DNA of 64,000 bases from Branchiostoma floridae. Its lineage: Eukaryota > Chordata > Leptocardii > Amphioxiformes > Branchiostomatidae. Below, piece by piece: positions 13,101-28,100 of this stretch (its first letter is position 1; each line of letters begins with the position of its first letter). The notes under the pieces are model-generated. The model did not search any database. It was not told the origin of the DNA and saw nothing but the letters and a program-made list of their open reading frames with translations. A program made the translations under genes and the position numbers. Where the stretch lies: NCBI RefSeq assembly GCF_000003815.2, contig NC_049987.1, positions 14,970,407 to 15,034,406 on the forward strand, read 5' to 3'.

Positions 13101-16100
13101 CCATGTTTGTTTCTTATTCATTTATTTGGTCCCCCCTTTCCTAGTGGTGTACATACCCGAAGCCCGTCCCCGTGATGGTGACCGTTGTACCGCCGGCAGT
13201 CCCGCCGCGCCTGGGGGACACCTCGGTGATGGTCGGAGTCAAGCTGCTCCTGTAGGTGTAGGCGGCGTTCTGTTGGACACGCTCGGCTCCGACAGACACC
13301 AACACATCGCAGGCCAACGTTGAAGACGATACATCTGCATAGACCAGACCTCAATTATAAAACCTTTACAGTCTATCAATGGTTTGACTCTCTCAATCGT
13401 TGCGCAGCAAAGATATTCTTCGCTGTTCTGTCGTCTCCTATTCGCAGGACATATCATTGCCATCTTAGTCCTCTCTCTCTAACAATGCCTGTTACATCTC
13501 TCTGTTTTTGATGTATTGTTAACCTCTTCGTTTGTAATTCTGTCTCTATATGAGATGTCCAGCATTTTCATGAGCCATATTGTGTAGAAGGAACATGTCC
13601 CGCGAGTGAACGACGACAGAACAACGAAGAAGAACTTAGACTTGGTAGAAGAAGAAGTAGAGGAAGGCCACAATTGACGTGGAGAGAAATGTACCGATGT
13701 GCCTCAAAGGCACCGGAGGAACTAAGGTGCTAAGGTAAAGTGTCGACATGTTCAACATTCTTACCTTCATTTGCGGGTATTTCACAGATGAGCTGACTTG
13801 GCTGGGGTGGTGATGTCGGAGTGCACGTTTTGTTACAAATGGTGACACTGGTCAGTTCAGTATCAAACCCTGTCCCGACTATGGTCAAAGCTTGACCGCC
13901 ACCAAAGCTTCCTGAGTGGACCAAAAAAGGAAATTTGCACACAACTTCATTATAATAAAAAAAACGATTAAAAGCATGCAAAATAACTTATTTGTGAATT
14001 GAATCCAACAAAGTGATTTGTAAAGGACAAGGATTGTATCCAATACACCTTGCTACAGACGTTTGCACAATTCTGTAATCTATTTGCTCGTAAACACCTC
14101 TTAACACGTGTAATGTACAATTCATGCCTGTGTTAAGAGAGTAAAGGGAGCTTTTTTTTATCAAGAATCAAAATGTCAGATTTTCGAATATTGACAAATG
14201 CGTGTATACCACCATATTCAAATCTCCTTAAAATGACGTGTCGATAGACACACATCTGCATCAAGCACGGGTTACCCCCACTACAAGATGGCACTATTCT
14301 ATCTCTTATCTCTTACAGTTAATGGGTAGGGTAGAGTCTTTTGTGTCCCAAAATTGCACCACTGACGAAACAATGGGCTCCACTCAACTGAACGATTGCT
14401 CAAACGCTCTGTCGCCATTTCTGATTGCAACCTTCTTGTTGTTATCAAACTTTTTTTCACTCGAGTAATTCTTTAGTGCGCATTGTCATTGGATGTACAC
14501 ATGATGAATGGAGTATGTTTAAAGATCTTATCTTTCACCCCCTGCTAAGTACCCTCGGGGTCACATACGTTAATCTACCATTTCCAGTCAATTAGAAGCT
14601 TCAATTTTTTTGAGCCACAAATGGATGCCTTTTTGTGTGTGCCTTTAAAGAGACAGGCTCTACAATAGCTTGCATCGCAAAAATCTATCTATTACCACAC
14701 CTAATGTAAAGGAAATTTTGTGATTGCATCGATGTTATTCATGACAAAAATCTATCCACCATTACCTGAAACTACCATATGTACACAAAATTTACAAGGT
14801 TAAAAACAACAACTTGTCTTTCTCTAGAAAATGACACAATAAAAGACAAAAAGCTCCTGTCTAATGCTATGCAATAAGCAGACAGTATAAACCTATTTAA
14901 TAGTTAACTCGTCAAACAGCTGAGCAATACACCATGTACCATCAACGTTGAAGCCACACGATGAGACAAGATTACACAAAAAGAATTTGCATATGGCTCT
15001 GTCCAAAATTCACCCAAAAAAAGTATCAATTATGTTACCATGGATTGTCGTCGCCATGTTGAAAAGGATAATTCCCATGAGCCTCCACGAGAATCACTTG
15101 TGCGCAGTACCAAAACTTACTTGCATTGTACAGGTTGGTAATCATTCAAGTTCAATACACTGAAACAAGAATAAAGATAAGAGCTATTGGTATTTTATGA
15201 TCTGATTTTTGATGACGTACCTTCCGAAGGAGAGATGGAGGTTACAGACAGCTGATACTCGAACTCCAGAGATGACGTAGCTAGACCTTTTCCGCTCAGG
15301 AACACCACAACTTCATAAGTACCAGCTGAGTGGTGACCAACCGTGCACTCAATCGATGTACTCGAGAAGGTCGTTATGCTGAAAATGAAATAGGAATATT
15401 GTAATTATGGGTTAATGACTCGCTTGTCTCTCAGTATTTACGGTCAAATAACTCCTGTCATGGATTCCAAATAAACCACTGAAAAACAGTTAAATCAAAA
15501 GATATTTTTTATGAATTAGAGATTAAACTTGAATATGATAAAGTCACTACCTAGTCATGTTACTACCTAGCTTCTTTCAATGTCAGTAATTGTCTTGACT
15601 GAAAACATAAGTGAATTAACATCAATCTCAAGAGAGGTACCTGCATTCCACGCCGTCAATAGTGACCGTGACGTCACCAGGAACGTTACCGAATCTACTT
15701 CCGGTAATAGTTATGGTATCCCCGGTTTTTCCCGCTGACGGTGACACTCCAACAACCTCGGCAGTGTGATCTATGGAGTGGTTGTACTGTTGTTGTGGGT
15801 ACTGGACACCGTCTGACGTCACACGCAGCAGGACCTCTCCCTCCACCCCAGCAGGCGCTACACAGTCGATCTGAAGACGCGTGATGTTACGTATGTCACA
15901 TGACTCTCCATCAATCAGAACAACCGTGTTGCCGGCCACGAATCCGTTTCCTGTTATGGTTACCGTGTTCCCACCGTTGATGCTGCCCTCCGACGGAGTC
16001 ACGTCGTCGATAGTGGCCAAACTTTCTACTGACGTCACAGAAGAATCTGCTTTCCCCTTGCCTTGTACGTGTACGGAGAACGACTTGACTCCAACTCTCA

Positions 16101-19100
16101 CAGGTCCAAGGTCACATTCGATGTAGTCATCGGTAATGGTGGTGATGTTACACATGACGTCATCTCCATCAACAGAAACCGAGACCTTGGAAGGATCGGT
16201 TCCGAAGAGGGACCCGTTGATGGCCAGTTGAGTGACAGCTCCTGACACGTCAGTAGGCTGGACATCTGTAACTCTTGGCGTGGCAGACTCGGAGTAGGTA
16301 TAACTACAGTTCGATGAGCAGGCGAAGTTTACTGGTCCACCACCAGTAGACATAGTGATACTGATGTCCCTCTCGATGTTGCTGCTTGCCGACCGTTTGT
16401 TTTGACTGATAGGCGCTGTTTCACAGACGATCTGGTTGTACGTGTGTTCGGTGATGGGGCATTTCAGCGCGCCGACCCTGATGTCAATATCAGACGCCTC
16501 TATACCGGAGGAGGTGAAACCGGACCCCGTGATGGTGAGTAAGGTGCCGCCTACCATGGAACCCACATCAGGCGAGATGGAGTCGATGTTTGGCAGGAGA
16601 ACGTATCCTCTCTCCTCCACGGTCGGCAGCGTGTTCAGAGCCTTTCCTCTGTTGTTGACCTTCAGCTCCACAAGGTTGTAAGTAGCGACAGGCATGGCGT
16701 CCTGCGGGTCGATGGTACAGGACATGGAGTCCGCGGTGTCCAGCTGACACGTACACGGGAACCCTGCCACCGTCACCTCGTTCATACAGCTGTCTGATCC
16801 AAGTCCTGACGCGTTAACAGTGATGACGTCATCCATGGTTCCCGATATGGGGCTGATGGAGGTGATCTCAGGGGTGTAACAAGGATCGAATGAGAAGTAG
16901 AACTCGTCATCACCTGAAGGCGTCGATAGAGCTGGAGATGTGCATCCTGATATTTTACTTGTCTCACCTGCACACGCGTTACCATCTACCGGGTCAGCAA
17001 CACCTGTTAGGAAACATATGAACAATGCACCTAATGTTGTTGGTGTTTTGAAGAAATAAGCATTGCAATCAAAGTTAGCGAGCACGTTTTACAAAGTTAC
17101 CTGGCATGTTTAATCGTTTTTGTATTGATCATAAAGAAATTTCGTTATGAATGTCAATAAGCGCAGTATGGTTACGGTACAATCTATGGCAACAACAATT
17201 ACAAGAAGTACAAAATAAAGGTACATGTGTATATAGTAAAATTTAACATACTTTACAATAAGGGATTACCATAAATTTTGTATAATGTTTCAATCAAGCG
17301 GGGCTACCCATGACTGTCGGTATTTTTTTCTAATAACGAAGTAGTATTTTATATCTTTACCTATTTCATTGGGTTTCTTCAATTGAAGATATATTCAAAT
17401 CTGTCTGTAGCATCTAAAACTTCTTTGTAGAATTTGTATCAGTCACTTGACTTGATCAATGGTTGTTAGTGACTGAGGTACTAGATCATGACCAACCTGA
17501 GTTGACGTCGTATTCCGCCTCGTGTCCGTTGACAGACACACTTAGCTGTTGAACACTGCCTGGATGTGGTTTCACATTAACGACTCCCTTCATCTTAAGA
17601 TTACCATTCCTGTCCACGGGTCCGCTGGAGTAGAAGTACAGACCTTCCTTGGTAAAGACGTGCTCGAACACACCTGGGAATAGAAATGGGAATGTTATAA
17701 CTCTACATAAACGGTAAATATTAACCCCCTTTTTAGTATGTTATATAACAAAGACGTACGCTTAGCTCACTCAGTGGTTTATTCGGTCGGTAATTATAGG
17801 CCATTGGCTTGCCGTTACAGCATCATTGGTCACAGTTCTCCCACAGTAGGCTTAGAGGCGTTATTCTGACCAGTCTGCTAAGTTTCAGTCAGTCTGTCTT
17901 TTAGCTGTAAGTTAAACCAACCCCGTAAACATTCCCCGGCTATTTCTCATAAACTGGGTAGGTGGGCACACTCGCAGCACCGTAGAGGTAGCGGCGAGGT
18001 CCCCATGGTATGACCACAAACTTAAGGCTACGTATATACCTACTCTCCAAGCAGAGGTTGGTGGGAAAAATCGTGACCTTTTCCTTTCATAATTTTTTTG
18101 GTCACAAAGGTCACGATGTTTTCCACCAACCTCTGCTTGGAGAGTAGTATATACCGTACATAATAACGGTTTACAAACTGTTTAAAAAGACAGCGGGAAT
18201 TTTTTTCCAAAAGCGTATTTATGACCAACCTGATCGTGTTTTCACAGTTCCGCTCCTGAATCCGTGTCCATCGTAGTCAGTGTCGCTTGCGCTGGCCGTC
18301 TGCTGCACCAGGTAACCCACTCCTGTGGCAGAACCGGGCGTGTTCCATCGCCAGCGTACTGTATCCCCAGGATGTATGTCCAACGGCGTACTGCTCCAGG
18401 CATACCCTCGACCATAAGCTGTTAAAATGGGATTTTAAGGATTAAAGCAATCACAATGGAAGCAATGTGTGGTTTGTTTTGAGCACTTTCAGAACCCCAA
18501 AACTTCTGTAAACGCTTGAAAAACATGACAAAAGCTTTATGTTAAAATATGATATAGAATGCTTCGTCCCTAAGGAGCCTAAAAACACCAAAAATAGACT
18601 TACTTGGATGTGACCCCATGTTGTCGACTTGATGCACTTTTGCCACCGAGGCAGTGACGCACTTGATGCGGGTGTAGGTAACGGATGTGACGTCACAGCT
18701 CACGTCACCAATCGTCACGGTCGTGTTGTCAGTACTGAAGCCCTCCCCAGCGATGATGACGCGGGTACCTCCTAGGAAGGACCCTGACCTTGGGACGACG
18801 TTGGTGACCTTGAGTGCATACCGAATGCTTGTAATATTGTGCGTCCTACGAAAAAGAACAACAATATCATTGACGAATGAGTCAAAACATGGCAATAGAA
18901 AGGTAAGGGTGCAACAATTGAAAGAGTTAAATAATCTCATTACTTACTTGACATCGGCAAAGCCGCTGCCATTGACGAACAGCCTGACGGGATACGATCC
19001 GGGACCTAGAGCGGGAAGGCTGATGTTGACTTCTGTATCGCTGTAGGACAGAATCTCTGCCGCGGTGTCTCCTATTTTCACAGCGTCATCGGATGAAGCC

Positions 19101-22100
19101 ACCGACCCGAAATTGGACCCTGAGATCACAACGACGTCGCCTCCTGTACCATGAAAACAAGAGCCGACGATTTGAGCATTTTCTTTGGTCATATTTGTGC
19201 ACTGATCCACATACATATAGTTCCCGACTCGTCATTCGCTTGCCCCCTCCCTGGTTACTCCTTAACTACACGTGAAGACTCATCAATAATATGCAACACT
19301 TCAAATTGATTTGTTGTAACTACTAGTATCACCTGATAGTTTGCTAGTGATATCGTGCACATCTACGAGTTATTAACAAATGCAGTGCTATTGAAACGTT
19401 ATAAAATTCAAGAAGATCAAAAATAGATTTTGTACCGTTTACAGTGGCAACGTTGGAGCTCAGCGAGATGATCGTTGGAGTTAAGGAGGCGTCGTACTCA
19501 AAGTTTGTCGGACTGGTAAGGGTTTGGTTAGCACCCTGGTAAACTGTGACTGTGGCATTGCCTGGTGAAGACTGTAACAGAACAGCAAATTATGTTATGA
19601 TCATACTATCTGAAGACTTCGCAACCATTTGATCATGAGTATGTGTTCTCTTGTCATAAAAATTATGAGTCGATTTTTATCTAACTTGATATGTTCATTG
19701 GTTTAGGAAAGCAACATTAAAGATGAGTATTAAAGATGAAAGTTTGCATATGGTAATTTGGATTTGAATGATTCTATCACTATAACTACAAACATTTATA
19801 TATACAAAAAAATGCTATATGAAAATGATGATATGGGATTAGAAAACTTACGGCAGACGGAGTGGTGCAGGTGATGTCTGTGTAAGTGATGTCTACCACA
19901 GCACATGGCCGACCTCCCACATAGGGTACGTAGTCTTGTCCAAAGCCATGGCCACTGATGGTCAACTGCATACCTCCTAGAAATAAAATAGAACACCACT
20001 TATATCTATTATGATGTAGCCAGGCTGTGTGAACCAATCAAACGCATCCGTTCCTACATGTTTCACGGCCATAATGCCATACAACGCTTCGCTCGCTAGG
20101 CTTATGCCAAGGTCACTGACCAGGCGTTACGTCAGTCTAAACACATCAGGGTGGGTCATTGACCCTTGATTTCTCTATTAATGTTATCTATTATTTTGTC
20201 TATGTAATGGGCAATGTCATTGTGTTCACAATACCAATACACAAACCTATTTTATAAACGATTAGTACTTACCACCAGGGCTCCCCGAAGTTGGGCTGAT
20301 ACTCGAAATGTCAGCTGTGTACGTGAACATGAAGGTCCCATTGGAGTGACTGGCCAAGCCCTTCCCATCCACCACCACGGTGACCACGTGACTTCCGCCC
20401 GAGTTCTCCTGCACGTCACACGAGATCTCGTCTTCAGCAGCCGCCGTGATCTCACAGGCGACCCCGCCGATCGTGACCGTGTTGTTGTCCGTGGTGGGCA
20501 GAAATCCTCTCCCGGAAATGGTGATTGAAGTCCCAGCATGAAGAGAACCTTAAATAAAGAAAGCAATTAGGTGTAAAAATCACAACCGGGACGGGGAGCG
20601 ATATCAACTTCACGGAACCTTTGACCCGTTGCTGACGTCATACGTGTGGGAAGTCACGTGCCCAGTGCTATTGGTTCAGAGAGGTCAAGAAGGCTTGGTC
20701 AAGATTTTGTCAGAAGTTCGATAAGTTATATTTTTAGTTGTTAAACAGTTTAACCTTTCCCCCATAGTGCGATTTATCTCATATAAACTTGCAAGCACAC
20801 TGATTATCTATAGCTCGAATGAAACAAAATAATACAGGAACTAGGAAATACAGAGTAGGCTGAACTTACAAAGCTATAGTTTCAAATTGTTCGCTCTGAC
20901 ATGCCAATTATGATATGATATATTATAGTCATTCTGTACATTGGACTACGATCTCAGTTTCAATAGAATGAAGAAGTGGTTGTTTTGTACATAGTAAAAT
21001 AACAGGTTGTAAAACTTCCTATACCTTCTGACGGTGTGACACCGGTTACACTAGGCGTGTTCTCGGCCCTCCATTCGAACGAACAGTTTCCCGCACAGGC
21101 TGACGGAACGCCGTTAATGGTCACCTGTACCTGCGGCTTGTCGTGTACCGTTCGGAGATAGTCTCCTGTGATGGGTGAGATGAAGAGCCCACCCTCTCTG
21201 GTCTCCGTGACGGTCGCAGACGCGTCTTCCCCGGTTAGCCCACTTGTGTTCACCTGTGTGGTTACCGAATGTAAGATTCGTAAGCTTAAGACACAATAAC
21301 AACAAGAACGAAGACGACGACGTCTGAGATGATAGATTTCATATACAGACATGCATTACATCAATATATTTCATCTTACACCTCCTGGTTTTGATCCAAG
21401 CCCCTGCATTGTATATCATTAAGAGAAACAAACCTAAGACACACTTGTCGTGAATCATAGTACATTTTTTGTAATGGTATAATCTATCTCCTTGCATTGT
21501 TTACCTTGGGCAATACTGACTGATTCTGCTAAGTGGCGCTGCAGTGGGAAGGATGCAATCCCCAAAGTGACTAAGCTTGTATCCCCCCTCAGTATAGTTT
21601 GTCATATTTAGCAAAGCACTCCTAGATTCTCCCGCTGTAGCACAGCCATGCACAGTGGAAAAGGAATGTCATGAGCATCTTATATTTTGTAGATATTTGC
21701 GGTCAAAACTTTAAACTGACCTGTAATTTGGGTTGGTCCCCACCGACAGTGGTCCAGTCTATGGTCCATGTGTACCCGGAACACGAGCCCTGCCGTGACA
21801 GCGTCAGTTTTCCAGTACCACCGACCTGCTCCAGAAGATTCTTAAATGCAGAAGCTGAGACGGCGGAGGGAACGTCTGAAAAAACAACACCATCTCATAT
21901 TTTCGGAAGGAACACCATCTCAATTTCACTCCCTTACTCTTATCAGGAACAACGTCATAGCATGATTTACAGTGCCTTAAGTTTCATTCTCATAGTGGAA
22001 TCTAGCGAAAAACTAATCTGATCTTAAGCTTGCAGCCATATCATCCCTTAATAGAGACGGGGGATGCCATAGGCTTCCTTGCACTTTTGATCCAATGCTC

Positions 22101-25100
22101 ACCGAGTCACATGTTCTTCCTGTATTGGGTAAGTCCCGCTTCCCCCATTGTGTCAGATAGTCTGTTACATATCTTATCAGATACATCATATACCAGATTA
22201 CCAGATTTTAAAATGAATTCTATGAAGTCATTTGAGTCTCACTTGAATGCGAACTTCATGACTTACTTGGAACGAGATTATCCTTGAACCACACGTCAAA
22301 CGTCCCCCCTATGGGCGGGGTGGCCGCGGACAGGCGTTTCACTGTGACCTCTGAGCTAGTGGATGGATACGCGTACACTGTGCCGTTGATGGTATCAGAG
22401 GACACCTACGGATGGGAAAACAAAGTGAGTATGTACATTTTGTATCACGGGCATTCGATACACAGGAGGACAAATAAATCTTACTTTAGACGTTATATTT
22501 TCTCACAACTAAAGAAAGGAGGGTTATATGTATATCAAGCTAAAAGTTGTGTAATGTACCACAGTGAACCATGACAAATATAACACGATGGTGATAGAAA
22601 AATCTGCTTATTATGTTGCATACTCAAGTCAATGGGTGCCGCCATATTGAATTGCGGCGTCATGGGTCGGCCATCTTGAAATTTTGCATGTATGATAATT
22701 CAAAGACTACATGTATAGAACAAGCTTCACAGGAAACACAGAATAGTGAAATGCCTCACCTGGGCAGACCTGACACTCAGAAGCGGGAAACCATGGTCAC
22801 ACCCATGCGGCACGAAGGTGATGTCGTAGGAGGTTGAATTTTCTTCCTTCTCCACTAACACGTCCGTGATGCTCATCCCGTTGAGCCTGGCCGACGGAAC
22901 TCTCAGGCCCGTGATTTCTGATGATGAATTCAGAACACAGGTTATTCATTAGCAGTATTACAAAAAGTATCACGGAGAAAATTGATTGCTATAAGCTTTG
23001 TGGTGACCCAATGACCAAATAGATAGTTCAATGGATATGTGAGATGGGATAAGAAAAAAACTCAATGACGTTGACAACAACAGGATCAACAGTCAACAAC
23101 AATCAACAGGATAAGTGGTAAAACCCCAGATCATGTATTTTTGTGATCTATGTTAAATTTACATTTCGTCTTCGGTCTAATACATTCTGTCTATCACCAT
23201 GTCGATTTTATCTAAATTCAAGCAATTGTAATTGCAGCCGCAATTTATGAGGTATTCAGTGTCAAATCTTCAACATAAAAGAAAACAAACAAAACAAAAC
23301 AACTACCATGTAATCTATTTCATAACCACACTTACCTTCTGGGTTGTCCACCGTATTGACCCTCCCGATGAAGACCGAGTCCTGGTACACAGCGGATCCC
23401 TGGTTCTCCCACACAATGCCGAACTCCTTCAGCATGAAGCTCCTACCGCCCTGTGTAACCTCATCACTGGACACCAGGCTGTACAGATCTACACAGATGT
23501 AGTGCCACCTGAAATAAACAAATGTTCAAACAAAGTTCAAACAAACAAAAGCATATAAAAAACTAGACTAGAAATGTGATTTCTGGAGTATTGGAAAACA
23601 CCTCAGTGAGCATTGCATTGGCCTTTCATATTTCAATCAAACAACACACCGACAACAACTACCTAATGACCAGTTCCTTAGGGAATGCTTTCGTGCAATT
23701 TTTGAAATAATCATTGTGCTCTAAAATGGCTCCACCCCTGAGGCGTCACGAAAAATTACAGAGTAAAGGTGGGTACTTACGCCCCATCATTCAGCAGTCC
23801 TACTGCGTAGTGCCTATTCTTCTGTTGCTGGTTGCGGCTACTGTCGGTGAAGGTGAATGTCACCCAGATTTTGTCACTCAGGCCCAACGTCCCCTTGTAT
23901 GCGAAGCATGTCTGTAAGAAAATAATGTACAGGCATTGATGAATGCACGAATGATATAGCCTTAAGTTTAAATGATTGTTGCGTTATGTGTACATAAGCT
24001 AGAAGTTCAGCGACTATGTTAAAAGAGAAATCGCTCAAAGTGCGTGGTATTGAAAATGACTACTAGTATCTTGATTGAGCTTCTGCGTTGTTGTTGACAG
24101 TGACACGCACTACTCTTCATACCAAGGGTAGTTAGACCAACAGAAACTTTCAAAGTACAGTTAGTACACTATTACACTCATCATTGCACAGTGGCCCCTT
24201 GAATTGAACTCTGGAATTAACATTGATAATTGCTAAGTTGTAACATTAAGTTTATGTATTTTAAATCTGCATTGTACATTTATGTATTGTACTCTCCACT
24301 GTGCTTTCGTTATAGTAGTTATAGTAGTAGTAGTAGTAGTAGTAGAAGTAGTAGTAGAAGTAGTAGTCTACACTAGTACTGATGCAAACAGTCACTATGC
24401 TTACCTTCCGGTACATATCCATACGGATTTGCCCAACACCGAAGTTTTCTCTGAAGAGGTAGATTGGGTTCTTCTCCGACGCCCGGCCACAGAACGCCTC
24501 CACGTCGGTGACTTTCTGCCCGTGCAGGGAGTATGAGAGGTCTCCCTCGTAGTCTTGGAGGAAGCCTTTGATACTCCTACTCGGAGCCACGATGTCGTCA
24601 GGGCAGCGGGAACTAAGTGTGGACAGCACTGCATCTTTCACCTGGACAGAAATGGTTAAAATCACATTTCTGTTGATTTGTAATTTCTGCTTCTAGTGTT
24701 GTATTTTGGCTGACACTTACCTCTGTACCTCATGACCTCAGGGAACTTTTCATTTGAACTTTACTCCATTATATCAATAAGCTTGTCATTTGAACTTTAC
24801 TTCATGACCTCAATGATTTTTTCATTTAAACTTTACCTCATGATGACCTCAATGAACTTTTCATTTGAACTTTACCTCATGGCCTCAAAGAGCTTTTCAT
24901 TTGAACTTTACTCAACTACATCGATAAGCTTTTCATTTGAACTTTACCTCGTGACCTCAATCATCGTTTCATTTAAACTTTACATCATCACCTCAATGAA
25001 CTTCTCATTTAAACTTTTCAGGAATAAACAAAGAAATTAATGGGAGCAACACGAACGATAAAACAACATTTCGAGTAAGCCAGTTCAAAGTTCCAAGTGC

Positions 25101-28100
25101 GCATGGGCAATCGCGGAGCATTTTGGTCTAAGGTCAGAGTTGAAGGCTGCAAGCCAGTCGCTATGTGCCAGAAGCCTTGAATTGTGATCTTTAAATAGAC
25201 CGCAGTGCACATGGAATAGCTCATAGGGAAGAATCCTTGTGTTACGATATCTTAACCTTAACAAGACTTCCGAAAATAGTTTCATTAGGTAGGTAGGATA
25301 TAGGAGAATTATTTTTACACAACCAGCAGGTTGCTTACTTACGATCTGGATAAGAAAATCAACCGCAGTGATAAACCGGGACGAGGGGGAATACAAGCTT
25401 ATTTACGCTTGGGATTGCTTTCTCACCGCAAAAGCGACACCTACATCGGCTACATATAGCGGTAAGAAGCAGAACTCCAGTTGGAAGCTCTGATGAAGGT
25501 GTCTGAGAGGCATCAAAACGTATGCAATGTAAGTACCTGCTGGTTGTGTAAAAAGAATTCTCCTATATACTTAAGAAGCTAATTAAGACTAATGTATTGA
25601 CGTAGCCGTAAAAAATAACTTACATCTTCCGCGCTAGCATCGGAGGCAATGGGATCAGATGGCACGCCGTCCATCTCTAATGTGAAGGTGTCCAGCGATG
25701 GTACCCCCTCCGTAGTGACGGCAACTGTGGCGTTACCCCCGGAGATCTCCACTTCAATCAGGGGGAAGTTTCCTGAAGAGGACAAGTGTATTCAAAATTA
25801 ATATTTCACAACTTTTTTTAGTTTGGAAACACTGTATGTGAAATTCCTTTGGTTCCTGTAAGATAAATATTGTTTTTACAAAGAGGGTCAAAATAAATAA
25901 ATAAATGAATAAATTACTCCGAAGATACTATGCATACTGTAATACATTGTAGATCTTGAATTACAAAATTGAACCGTCTGAAAGACATACCTTAGTCACT
26001 TCACAGCTCTTAGCTGTTATGTATTATGTCTTTTCATTGATTCCGATGAATAGATATCTGTACTAAACGTATGTTGTAGATCAGAACAATGTATAAGCTT
26101 ATAATATTACGTGTTTTGGTGGTGACGACAAAACTTTCATTGTCCCCTTCGTTGATGCAACTGAATATCACTCACCTCTATCTGACTGGAACTCCACGGC
26201 AAGCTCGAACCCGTCCGCTGTGTTACTCCTGCTGACCTCGACAGGATCCGACTGAAGTGACATGAGTTTGTTCAGCCCTGTTTTCACGGCGGTAGGGACG
26301 TCACTTGCACTGGAGATTAGACCTGTGAAGGGTTGACAAGATCCATTGCTGTTATTTAACGAGCATCTATACACTTTACTCACTTGCATTGTTCACCATG
26401 TACAATTTTAATGTTGATACACGTATAGTCCAATATCTTTATTATTATTCTATTGAATGAGAAACTGTGATTATTACACAAATAAAGAATATCCTGTATT
26501 CATTTTTATGTTTATGAATGATAACATTAATGTTGATACATGTATAATCATAGCGTTCCCCTGTATATTAAAGCTATTTTAATTGCATCCATTCTCTTGT
26601 TCTGCTTTTACTTGTTGCAAAGTTAAGGAAACCATTGAACTTTGCCTCACATGTTTGCTCTATACATGTATATCATTGATATAAACCAATCTTGTGTGAG
26701 TAGCCATGATGCATAACGTTACCTGTGGAAGCGCCATCCAACCCCAGTTTGAACTGGAAAGATGTGCCGACGAAGGTGATGGTCTGAACCTGCTTCACTG
26801 GCGTAACCGTACCCCAGTTGCCCAGCGTCACACGCTATACAAGGTAGACAACAAAAATCAAAATCCAGCGTCTTGGTAAAAACCCTGTCATAGTAAAATT
26901 ATATCCCTTGAAAAAAAAAACATTGCAAAGAGACAGTAATGCTCCGTAGATACATAATGACATGGTGATACCATGAATCTAATTCCAAATGAAGATATAC
27001 GTATACATCCGATGATACTATACTTAACGATACATCAGCAATTTCTGGCACAACAGATCCTTATTGAAACCACATTTCTTTTAAAAATGCCCTTAGACTT
27101 GACGAAAAAATGGCGGATATGCCAGGGGTCGCTAATGATCACGTGACTAAATTCCGCCCTTTCATTGGCCGAATGGATGATTATGATTGACAGCCTCGAA
27201 CGGTCTATAGCACGATGTGGGTTTCAACCAGTGAGTCATACAGTAGAAGAATTGTTAGAAACAATACCTGTTTTTCTCGGCGAACTGCCACCGACGTTGC
27301 CAGCCTCTGCTGCGCCATCCAAGCAGAAGCAGTCTGTTTGGACGTGTACTGAGTTTTATACTTTCGCACCGCCACTTGGTAAAAGGCACCTCCTACTTGC
27401 TCAGCTTGTGCTGACTCCATGTAATAGCTGTGATACCAACATGAAAAACGTTAATAGTCCCCTAAAGTGTTGCCAAGACACACCGAATTGCAATGTAAAT
27501 AACATCAGCACATACCAAATGGTATTAGCTTTTGAGCATATCATAGTGACTTTCTCTAGAATATCCTAACCATACATATGAATAATGTTACCATATTGAA
27601 TATGATTTTCCACTCAACATCATAAACTCTACATGTCGCTATAAATAAAATTACACATTTAAGAAAAAAAAGACTTGATGTTGATTCCTTACCTTTTCCC
27701 CTTCTCTAGCCACATTTTCTCAGACTTCTGCGACTTAGAATTGAACCATCCAGGACGGTAGCGATCACAGTAGGCTATCCTAGTCTGTAAGACATAGAAT
27801 AAAATTGGCACATAATTCATCAAATAGACATATCTTCTGATAATCTTGAATTTTTCTTAAATTGTTGCAAGTACATAGGATTGCATTATTCACACATGCT
27901 CTTGTTCCAATCAGTAAAGAAATGAGTAGAAGAAGAAGAAAACAAGAAATCTGTCTGCTTTCTTGTCTAGTTATTTGGAACAATTATCGATATTACTAGC
28001 AAAATGCAATACATGCGAACTATTCAGGCTCAATGTTATATCTACAAGATTTAACGTTACGGTCTATTTTGCTTTCAATGTGTTCACAATTAATTCCTTG

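Noticed and set aside
24732-25040. Plus-strand frame of 102 codons
   Set aside because: It follows the unit of a minisatellite in an intron and has no domain.
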